In this document: positions 18,409 through 23,087 of the stretch, piece by piece
Position numbering within the stretch: position 1 is the first letter of the stretch
Layout: every line of letters starts with the position of its first letter
NCBI GenBank assembly: GCA_026400595.1
Contig: JAPLOT010000245.1
Location: 1-23,087, forward strand
Origin: Alphaproteobacteria bacterium
GTDB lineage: Bacteria; Pseudomonadota; Alphaproteobacteria; Rhizobiales; Aestuariivirgaceae
Length of the DNA stretch: 23,087 bases
Direction: 5' to 3'
Translations under genes and position numbers: made by a program
The notes under the pieces: generated by a model
The model's database searches: none
The model's input: the letters and a program-made list of their open reading frames with translations, nothing else
What the model was told of the DNA's origin: nothing

Positions 18409-18555
18409 TTAGCCCTGGAGGCCGGCCTGGGTCTTCGCGATTACGGTGACGTTGCGTCCCTGCGGGTCCAAGGGCCTGTGGTCCGGGGTGATGGCCGCGA
18501 TGGCGGTGGCGGCGGTTCCGACAATGGCCAGAACGAAGATGCTGTAGCGGATCAT
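18409..18555 (-). CDS. Small exported peptide, TVIEKN family, copy B (truncated)
   Basis: A 48-aa precursor: signal segment MIRYSIFVLAIVGTAATAIA, nearly identical to copies C and D, then ITPDHRPLDPQGRNVTVIAK and a short TQAGLQG end. The core has decayed (TVIAKT for TVIEKN) and the C-x4-C tail is gone. Aligned with copy C, the DNA shares the CAGGC after the core and then resumes near the stop and the ACCAATCTCCC sequence, so about 55 nt were lost in frame. A very strong SD (GGAGGAGAAA) and intact signal sequence suggest it is still translated. It may be a decaying copy or a variant with a new role. Confidence 0.65.
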   Translation of the reverse strand: MIRYSIFVLAIVGTAATAIAAITPDHRPLDPQGRNVTVIAKTQAGLQG

Positions 18556-18632
18556 GTTGTTTTCTCCTCCCGAGGTGCGCCGGTGTTCCGGCTGCCGATG
18601 AATGGAAACTAACCCGGACCGGTTTACAAAGA

Positions 18633-18679
18633 TGTGCCGAACATCACACCGCGCCAAAATTCTGAAATAATCTTTTCAG
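18633..18679. promoter_or_regulatory. CRP-like site and palindrome upstream of peptide B
   Basis: TGTGCCGAACATCACA (18633-18648) has TGTG-N8-CACA symmetry and on the minus strand matches TGTGA-N6-TCACA except one base. CTGAAA-N6-TTTCAG (18662-18679) is a perfect inverted repeat 13 nt further upstream. Both recur at the same spacing before copy C. Confidence 0.45.
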
Positions 18680-18716
18680 CCGGTTTCGCGACTGCGGGAC
18701 AAGCGCAGTCCGAACG

Positions 18717-18743
18717 AAAAGGGCCCCGGAAAATCCGGGGCCC
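18717..18743 (-). terminator. Terminator after peptide C
   Basis: On the minus strand GGGCCCCGG, loop ATTTT, CCGGGGCCC, then TTTTCGTTC. A 9-bp perfect stem, identical in sequence to the hairpin after copy B, here with a T-run. Confidence 0.75.
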
Positions 18744-18750
18744 GAAGTCA

Positions 18751-18786
18751 GGGCGGCGAGGGGTTTGCAGGGGAGGGGGGCCGCCC
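18751..18786 (-). ncRNA. C-rich-loop hairpin in the 3' UTR of peptide C
   Basis: On the minus strand GGGCGGC (18786-18780), a 22-nt loop beginning CCCCCTCCCCTGCAAAC, GCCGCCC (18757-18751). The loop contains CCTCCCC, complementary to Shine-Dalgarno-type GGGGAGG sequences. Confidence 0.55.
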
Positions 18787-18797
18787 GGGAGATTGGT

Positions 18798-19001
18798 TCA
18801 GCCTTCGGCTTCCTCCGAGCAATCCTCGTGTTCGCAGTCCTCGACGTAGATGGGGCCGACCTGCGGAAAAGCCTGATTTTTCTCGATTACCGTGACGTTG
18901 GTCGACGGTGTCTCGAACGTGTCGTGGTTCGGGGTAATGGCCGCGATGGCGGTGGCGGCGGTGCCGATGATGGCCAGAACGATGATGCTGTAGCGGATCA
19001 T
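18798..19001 (-). CDS. Small exported peptide, TVIEKN family, copy C
   Basis: A 67-aa precursor. Residues 1-21 are a signal sequence (MIRYSIIVLAIIGTAATAIA, cleavage near AIAA). The mature 46 residues are acidic, carry the core TNVTVIEKNQAFP (34-46), then VGPIYVEDCEHEDC with C56 and C61 spaced C-x4-C, and an acidic tail. The start at 19001 has GGGAG upstream. It is shown to be coding by conservation with copy D, where the mature part differs at many positions yet keeps the core, GPI-VE and both cysteines. No known family is recognised. The signal segment could alternatively be a membrane anchor. Confidence 0.78.
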   Translation of the reverse strand: MIRYSIIVLAIIGTAATAIAAITPNHDTFETPSTNVTVIEKNQAFPQVGPIYVEDCEHEDCSEEAEG

Positions 19002-19074
19002 GGCGTAACTCCCGTCTGTCGCCGGCTTCCCGGCTGCTGATGGGAGCAAACTAACCCGGTCCCACGCCTGAAGA

Positions 19075-19121
19075 TGTGCCAAGCATCACACCTCGCAGGA
19101 ATCCTGAAAGAATCTTTTCAG
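19075..19121. promoter_or_regulatory. CRP-like site and palindrome upstream of peptide C
   Basis: TGTGCCAAGCATCACA (19075-19090) and CTGAAA-N6-TTTCAG (19104-19121), at the same relative spacing as before copy B, while intervening bases differ. Confidence 0.45.
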
Positions 19122-19135
19122 TCATTTCGGGATCC

Positions 19136-19169
19136 AAAGAAAAAGACCCCGGAACGGTGTCCGGGGTCT
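19136..19169 (-). terminator. Terminator after peptide D
   Basis: On the minus strand AGACCCCGG (19169-19161), 8-nt loop, CCGGGGTCT (19152-19144), then TTTTCTTTGG. A 9-bp stem with a T-rich tail, different in sequence from the B/C hairpins. Confidence 0.85.
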
Positions 19170-19175
19170 CAGGTG

Positions 19176-19215
19176 CAGGCAGCGTTTGCAGGGGATGGGG
19201 GGGAAGAACTGCCTG
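19176..19215 (-). ncRNA. C-rich-loop hairpin in the 3' UTR of peptide D
   Basis: On the minus strand CAGGCAG (19215-19209), a 26-nt loop containing CCCCCATCCCCTGCAAAC, CTGCCTG (19182-19176). The stem sequence differs from copies B/C but remains fully paired. A GTTGAC-N17-AAGTTA pair (19274-19246) upstream could drive a separate RNA of about 110 nt, but its -10 is weak. Confidence 0.55.
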
Positions 19216-19293
19216 GGGAACCTGTTAGATCGGGATTAGCTGACTTAACTTCAAGTTCCCTTACCAAGGTCAACTTGATTTGAGTGATCGGCC

Positions 19294-19491
19294 CTAAGAC
19301 TGAACATCCGAGCAGTCCTCGACGGCACATTCCTCGACCGTGATGGGGCCGATGATCGGGAACACATCGTTCTTCTCGATGACCGTCACGTTCTGGCCGG
19401 GCTCCGGCGCAGGCCTTTCCGGCGCCACCGCGGCGATGGCGGTGGCGGCCGTGCCGATGATGGCCAGCGCAAAGAGTGAGTAGCGGATCAT
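19294..19491 (-). CDS. Small exported peptide, TVIEKN family, copy D
   Basis: A 65-aa precursor: signal sequence MIRYSLFALAIIGTAATAIA, a Pro-rich linker (APERPAPEPG), core QNVTVIEKNDVFP, then IIGPITVEECAVEDC with a C-x4-C pair, and a short acidic end. The start at 19491 has AAGGGAAGA upstream. It is first in the array, downstream of rpsU and separated from it by the rpsU terminator. The EcfG-like block lies about 50 nt upstream. Its 3' region of about 80 nt between stop and hairpin is unlike that of the other copies. Confidence 0.78.
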   Translation of the reverse strand: MIRYSLFALAIIGTAATAIAAVAPERPAPEPGQNVTVIEKNDVFPIIGPITVEECAVEDCSDVQS

Positions 19492-19541
19492 GTCGGTCTT
19501 CCCTTCAAAACTCTCGAAGCGACCATCGCAGGGCACAGCGG

Positions 19542-19579
19542 AACCCTGGCTGAATGGGTCGTTCATCGCATGTTTATCT
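19542..19579 (-). promoter_or_regulatory. Upstream block of peptide D, EcfG-like promoter
   Basis: On the minus strand TGAAC (19565-19561), 16 nt, GTT (19544-19542), with the same flanking GTTTATCT and GCTGAATG elements as before peptide A. Confidence 0.4.
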
Positions 19580-19714
19580 GGGCCGCGATTCGTCTCGCGA
19601 TAGGGCAGGGCCGCAACGAACCTGTGGCAAGCTGGGGCATTTTCAAGGAAATGGCCCCGAAATCGGGCAGTTGGGCCTTATTCCGACCGTTTTGACACGG
19701 TGGGGCCACAATGC

Positions 19715-19738
19715 AAAAGGCCGCCCATGGGCGGCCTT
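19715..19738 (-). terminator. Terminator after rpsU
   Basis: AAGGCCGCCC and GGGCGGCCTT form a near-perfect palindrome (19717-19738), followed on the minus strand by TTTTGC. About 25 nt after the rpsU stop. Confidence 0.8.
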
Positions 19739-19762
19739 GAAATCTCAGGTTGGGAGGTGTCC

Positions 19763-20020
19763 TTACTGCGGGCCGCTCGGACCGCGGGCTGGCAGCTCGG
19801 TCTTCTTCGGCATGGGCAGCAGGCCTTCGCGTTGCAGCTTCTTGCGCTGCAGCTTGCGGGCCCGGCGCACCGCCTCGGCCTTCTCGCGGGCCTTCTTCTC
19901 GGATGGCTTCTCGTAGTGGCCGCGGAGCTTCATCTCGCGGAAGATGCCCTCGCGCTGCATTTTCTTCTTCAGCGCCTTCAGGGCCTGGTCGACATTGTTT
20001 TCGCGGACAACGACTTGCAA
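19763..20020 (-). CDS. rpsU: 30S ribosomal protein S21
   Basis: An 85-aa basic ribosomal protein that sits near the anti-Shine-Dalgarno region of the 30S subunit and aids initiation. The start MQVVVRENNVDQALKALKKK and the RGHYEKPSEKKAREKAEAVR stretch are diagnostic. The C-terminal extension rich in Pro and Gly (LPMPKKTELPARGPSGPQ) is usual in alphaproteobacteria. The initiation codon is TTG (20020-20018) with AGAGGT upstream; no ATG or GTG fits the conserved N-terminus. It stands between the purEK terminator and its own terminator, so it is a single-gene unit or partly fed by read-through. Confidence 0.96.
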   Translation of the reverse strand: MQVVVRENNVDQALKALKKKMQREGIFREMKLRGHYEKPSEKKAREKAEAVRRARKLQRKKLQREGLLPMPKKTELPARGPSGPQ

Positions 20021-20057
20021 GTGCTACCTCTGAGCTCAATAGGGTTGAAAGGCTGGC

Positions 20058-20078
20058 AAAAAGGACCCAAAAGGGTCC
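20058..20078 (-). terminator. Terminator of the purE-purK operon
   Basis: On the minus strand GGACCC, loop TTTT, GGGTCC (20078-20063), then TTTTT (20062-20058). Short 6-bp stem with a good U-tract, about 30 nt after the purK stop. Confidence 0.75.
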
Positions 20079-20107
20079 CCAGATTGGCGGCGGATTAGCA
20101 CAGGATC

Positions 20108-21190
20108 TCAGGCCTGTCGAGGGGTCACACGGTTGAAATGGCCCATTTTCCGGCCCCGGCGGGCTTCCGCCTTGCCATAGAGATGAAGGGCCGTGCCGGG
20201 TTCGGCCGCCAGCTTCCGCCAGGCGTTCACCTCGTCCCCCAGCAGGTTGGTCATGACCACGTCGGAATGCCGTTCCGGGCTGCCCAGCGGCCAGCCGCAG
20301 ATGGCCCGGATGTGTTGCTCGAACTGCGAAACCGAGCAGGCGTCCATGGTCCAGTGGCCGGAATTGTGTACCCGGGGCGCTATCTCGTTGACGATCACGT
20401 CGTCGCCCGCCACGAAGAGCTCGATCCCGATGACGCCAACGTAATCCAGGGCGGCGATGATCCTGCCGCCAATCTCGCGGGCACGCCTGGCTGTTGCTGC
20501 GGCAATTCCCGCCGGGACGGTCGACGTCCGCAGGATATGGTTCTCGTGATGATTTTCAGGGACGTCGTAGATGGCGATCTCGCCGTCCCAGCCACGCGCC
20601 GCGATGACCGAGATCTCCCTTTCGAACGTGACGAAGCCTTCGAGAACGGCAGGGGCCCGGCCGATCTCCGCCCAGGCGGTTGCCGCGTTCTTGCGCCCGT
20701 CGATGCGGGTCTGCCCCTTGCCATCATAGCCGAAGCGCCGGGTCTTCAGGATGGACGGCCTCCCGATCCGGCCGATGGCGTCTTCCAGTTCGCGTTCATC
20801 CGATACCGGGGCGAAGGGCGCGACGGGAAGGCCCAGACCTGAAATGAAGGTCTTTTCCGCCACCCTGTCCTGGGCCGTCTGCAGCGCCGCAACACCGGGG
20901 GCGAGGACGACCCGGCCGGCGAGAAAGGCCGCGGTTTCGGCAGGGACATTCTCGAACTCGTAGGTTACCACGTCCACCTTGCCCGCAAAGCCGCGCAGGG
21001 CGTCGTAGTCGGTGTAGCTCGCCACCGTTCGCTGCGTGGCAACCTGGAATGCGGGACTGTCGTTCTCGGGCGCGAAGATGTGGCAGCGGAAACCGAGCTG
21101 GGCCGCTGCCAGCGCCAGCATGCGTCCCAGCTGCCCGCCGCCGATGATGCCGATCACGGCGCCGGGTGGAAGAGGCGAGGAAGGCAGCAT
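20108..21190 (-). CDS. purK: N5-carboxyaminoimidazole ribonucleotide synthase
   Basis: A 360-aa ATP-grasp enzyme that joins bicarbonate to AIR in de novo purine synthesis, supplying PurE. The N-terminal Rossmann-like part is VIGIIGGGQLGRMLALAAAQ. The ATP-grasp domain includes ILKTRRFGYDGKGQTRI, and the metal/substrate region NEIAPRVHNSGHWTMDAC is highly conserved. The ATG at 21190 overlaps the purE stop by one base (TGATG), so the two are translationally coupled; the longer open frame inside purE is not used. The length matches the family. Confidence 0.97.
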   Translation of the reverse strand: MLPSSPLPPGAVIGIIGGGQLGRMLALAAAQLGFRCHIFAPENDSPAFQVATQRTVASYTDYDALRGFAGKVDVVTYEFENVPAETAAFLAGRVVLAPGVAALQTAQDRVAEKTFISGLGLPVAPFAPVSDERELEDAIGRIGRPSILKTRRFGYDGKGQTRIDGRKNAATAWAEIGRAPAVLEGFVTFEREISVIAARGWDGEIAIYDVPENHHENHILRTSTVPAGIAAATARRAREIGGRIIAALDYVGVIGIELFVAGDDVIVNEIAPRVHNSGHWTMDACSVSQFEQHIRAICGWPLGSPERHSDVVMTNLLGDEVNAWRKLAAEPGTALHLYGKAEARRGRKMGHFNRVTPRQA

Positions 21191-21687
21191 CAGGTCTCGT
21201 CCTTGGGCTGTTGTGCGACGGTGGCGGACTGGCGCGCGCGCCACGCGTCAAGCCGCTGGGCAAGTGCAGGATCCCCGAGGGCGAGCACGCTTGCCGCAAG
21301 CAATGCAGCGTTGATTGCGCCGGCCTTGCCGATCGCCAGCGTGCCGACCGGAATGCCCGCCGGCATCTGGACGATGGAGAGCAGGGAGTCCTGCCCCGAG
21401 AGGGCCTTTGACTCGATGGGCACGCCAAAGACCGGCAGCGGTGTCATTGCCGCCGTCATGCCCGGAAGATGAGCCGCACCACCGGCGCCGGCGATGATGA
21501 CCTTGAATCCCTTGGACTTCGCGGATGTGGCAAAATCATAGAGGCGCTGCGGCGTGCGGTGTGCCGAGACGATGCGGCGGTCGTGGCCGATGCCGAGCGC
21601 CTCGAGCGTGTCGGCAGCATGCTTCATGGTTGTCCAGTCGGACTGGCTTCCCATGATGACGGCAACTTGGATGGGCTGGGTCGTCAC
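21190..21687 (-). CDS. purE: N5-carboxyaminoimidazole ribonucleotide mutase
   Basis: A 165-aa octameric cytoplasmic enzyme that converts N5-CAIR to CAIR in purine synthesis. Signatures are VAVIMGSQSDWTTMKHAADT, the RIVSAHRTPQRLYDFA motif with the catalytic His, and AGAGGAAHLPGMTAAMTPLP. The start codon is GTG (21687) with GAGGAA upstream. It lies 22 nt after the DUF465 gene stop and one base overlaps purK, giving a DUF465-purE-purK operon. Confidence 0.97.
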   Translation of the reverse strand: MTTQPIQVAVIMGSQSDWTTMKHAADTLEALGIGHDRRIVSAHRTPQRLYDFATSAKSKGFKVIIAGAGGAAHLPGMTAAMTPLPVFGVPIESKALSGQDSLLSIVQMPAGIPVGTLAIGKAGAINAALLAASVLALGDPALAQRLDAWRARQSATVAQQPKDET

Positions 21688-21709
21688 AAGGGCGTTCCTC
21701 GTCGGAGTG

Positions 21710-21925
21710 TCAGGCGATGATGTCGGGGATCAAGAGGGTTTCGATGCGCAGCATCTTGTCCTTCAGGTCGAGCTTCATTTTCTTGAGGCGGCGCAACTGC
21801 AGCTGATCGCCGGTTCCGCTTTCTTCAAGGGACAGGATGGCCACGTCGAGATCGCGATGCTGCTGGATGAGTTCCTGCAGTTTCGACCGCAGGGCGATCT
21901 CCTGCAGCTTGTCCAGATTCGGCAT
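21710..21925 (-). CDS. DUF465 (YdcH-like) small protein
   Basis: A 71-aa helical, charged protein of the DUF465 family: IQQHRDLDVAILSL followed by LQLRRLKKMKLDLKDKMLRI, and the typical alphaproteobacterial ending LIPDIIA. It is predicted to form a helical hairpin or coiled coil in the cytoplasm; function unknown. The ATG at 21925 has a G-rich SD (GGGGGCGGA); an in-frame GTG at 21967 would add 14 residues not typical of the family. It is first gene of the purEK operon, and divergent from a second DUF465 gene. Confidence 0.85.
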   Translation of the reverse strand: MPNLDKLQEIALRSKLQELIQQHRDLDVAILSLEESGTGDQLQLRRLKKMKLDLKDKMLRIETLLIPDIIA

Positions 21926-22046
21926 TCCGCCCCCGCATGCGTACCATAAAGTTTGGTAATTCTTCACCTATGCCCTTGGCAAGGGTTCGACAAGCCCCCA
22001 AGTCTGTGTCATGATCTTGTTGCCATAACCTGAGTGGAGGAAGAGC

Positions 22047-22223
22047 ATGAGTCTTCAAGCGCACCTCAGTGAGTTGCACGCCAAGCACAGGGCCCTGGAG
22101 GCCGAATTGGCAGATGCGATCGCCCATCCGGCGTCCACGGATGAAGAGATCGCCCAGCTGAAGCGCAAGAAACTCCGACTCAAGGACGAAATCGCCCGGC
22201 TTGAACATCAGGTCGCGGCCTAG
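22047..22223 (+). CDS. DUF465 (YdcH) small protein, second copy
   Basis: A 58-aa protein beginning MSLQAHLSELHAKHRALEAE and ending QLKRKKLRLKDEIARLEHQV, a textbook short YdcH/DUF465 member with heptad-like charged helices. The start has GTGGAGGAAGAG upstream. It is divergent from the 71-aa DUF465 gene across 121 bp. Its TAG stop overlaps the amidase stop by 3 nt in convergent orientation. Function unknown. Confidence 0.9.
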   Translation: MSLQAHLSELHAKHRALEAELADAIAHPASTDEEIAQLKRKKLRLKDEIARLEHQVAA

Positions 22224-23087
22224 AACCCAACTGGTCTCTGCTTGTGCCAGTTCGTCGCCCGCTCATAGGCGCGCGAGGCGACGAGTACCGTCGCATCGTC
22301 GAACATGCGGCCAATGATGTGGAGGCCTGCGGGCAGCCCTGATGCCGTGAAGCCGCAGGGTACGCTCGCTGCTGGTTGCTGAGTCAGATTGAAGGGGTAG
22401 CTGAACGGCGTCCAGTTCACCCATTTGCCGGTGTTGTCCGGCGCTTCAGGTGACAGCTTCCCCGCCGCGAAAGCGGGGATGGGCAAGGCCGGCGTGATCA
22501 GCAGATCGTGGTGTGACATGAACTGACGCATGTGTTGTCCAAGCGCGCCGCGCGCCCTGACGGCATCGAGGTAGTCGTCAAGCGTCAACGCCATCGCCTG
22601 CGTCACGACGTCGGCCAGGGCGGGATCCAGCAATGCCTTCTTGTCTGCCGGCAGCCGTCCCAGCAGCGCCCTTGCGCCTGACCACCAGAGTGTGCGGAAG
22701 CAGGCCGCCGGATCCTCGAAGCCGGGATCGACCTCTTCGATGGTGGCCCCCAGCTTCTCGAGCACGCCGGCCGCCTCTTTCACCAACTGCGCGATCTCGG
22801 GATCGACGTTGACATAACCGAGCCTCGGACTGAAGGCGATCTTCAGGCCCTTCACGCCCTGCTTCAGGCGGGCTGCATAATCGGTGCCGTCATAGGGGAG
22901 CGCATGCCAGTCCCGCGCATCGGGCTGGCTGATGACGTTCATCATGAGGGCGGCATCCTTGACCGAGCGCGTCATCGGTCCGACATGAGCAACGGTGCCG
23001 AAGGGCGACAGCGGCCAGGCCGGCACCCGTCCGAATGACGGCTTGTGTCCGAAGATGCCGGTAAAGCCCGCGGGGATGCGGATCGAG
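22220..23087 (-). CDS. Amidase signature family protein, N-terminus cut by window edge
   Basis: 289 codons of a C-terminal part. The first complete codons read SIRIPAGFTGIFGHKPSFGR, the end of the amidase signature (GGS-IRIPA); the first Ser is the expected nucleophile. Then VAHVGPMTRSVKDAALMMN follows, as in GatA-like and AtzF-like amidases. The upstream Lys and cis-Ser of the Ser-cisSer-Lys triad are outside the window. The C-terminal region (FSYPFNLTQQPAASVPCGFT, then LPAGLHIIGRMFDD) is standard. Members hydrolyse amides in the cytoplasm; substrate unknown. Not GatA by sequence impression, but this cannot be fully excluded from a partial protein. Confidence 0.88.
   Translation of the reverse strand, partial: SIRIPAGFTGIFGHKPSFGRVPAWPLSPFGTVAHVGPMTRSVKDAALMMNVISQPDARDWHALPYDGTDYAARLKQGVKGLKIAFSPRLGYVNVDPEIAQLVKEAAGVLEKLGATIEEVDPGFEDPAACFRTLWWSGARALLGRLPADKKALLDPALADVVTQAMALTLDDYLDAVRARGALGQHMRQFMSHHDLLITPALPIPAFAAGKLSPEAPDNTGKWVNWTPFSYPFNLTQQPAASVPCGFTASGLPAGLHIIGRMFDDATVLVASRAYERATNWHKQRPVGF

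Larger units (their letters stand above)
18333..18679 (-). repeat. Tandem duplication unit, copy B (peptide gene, upstream sites, RNA hairpins)
   Basis: The unit matches 18721-19121 over its upstream palindromes, signal-peptide coding part, 3' hairpin and terminator hairpin. It is shorter than copy C because about 55 nt coding for the peptide tail are missing. Confidence 0.7.
18721..19121 (-). repeat. Tandem duplication unit, copy C
   Basis: Counterpart of 18333-18679 with the full-length peptide. Order on the minus strand: CTGAAA palindrome, CRP-like site, leader, SD, peptide, C-rich-loop hairpin, terminator. Confidence 0.7.

Noticed and set aside
19066..19083. TTGGCACATCTT upstream of peptide C as a sigma54 (-24/-12) promoter
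   Set aside because: The GG is not followed by GC at the required 10-nt distance in either B or C; the symmetric CRP-like reading fits both copies better.
18333..19215. Repeated GC-rich palindromes considered as a CRISPR array or REP elements
   Set aside because: Only two or three copies, each bound to a peptide gene at the same place, with conserved coding parts between them: gene duplication with terminators, not CRISPR or REP.

Overview
The window (about 23 kb, high GC) reads as ordinary chromosome of an alphaproteobacterium, most likely a member of the Hyphomicrobiales (Rhizobiales). The signs are DUF992 and DUF465 proteins, a CarB with an insertion of about 45 residues, the order carB-greA-Lrp-trxB-LysR (LsrB-type), and promoters of the CTTGnC-N17-CTANAN type. 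No tRNA, rRNA, transposase or CRISPR was seen.

Left part (1-11 kb): a 3'-truncated FAD monooxygenase (minus strand) diverges from an aspartate aminotransferase / DUF1993 pair. Then come an exported DUF992 protein with a clear terminator, an EF-G-like GTPase that lacks the usual catalytic His, a divergent M24 peptidase-fold protein that has lost metal ligands, and msrP (Tat-exported methionine sulfoxide reductase) without msrQ. A strong terminator facing msrP suggests an unannotated small RNA. A LysE-type exporter, an LsrB-like regulator and trxB follow.

Middle (11-17.5 kb): an Lrp/AsnC regulator overlaps a BenE-type transporter by 4 nt. After it come an exported glutathione peroxidase, greA (convergent with it) and carB.

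Most unusual part (17.5-19.6 kb): between carB and rpsU lies a tandem array of four tiny exported peptides (48-67 aa) on the minus strand that share an N-[VI]-TVIEKN core. Three of them end in a C-x4-C pair. Three are followed by a conserved RNA module: a hairpin whose 7-bp stem differs between copies but stays paired, with a conserved C-rich loop, and then a second GC-rich hairpin or terminator. Two copies (B and C) share a CRP-like site and a CTGAAA-N6-TTTCAG palindrome upstream. The two outer copies (A and D) share a different 31-nt upstream block with an EcfG-like promoter. I do not recognise this peptide/RNA array from any described system. A six-cysteine exported protein follows the array.

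Right part (19.7-23 kb): rpsU (TTG start), the DUF465-purE-purK operon (minus), a divergent second DUF465 gene, and an amidase-signature enzyme cut by the window end. Genes throughout are compact, with several convergent pairs that touch or overlap.
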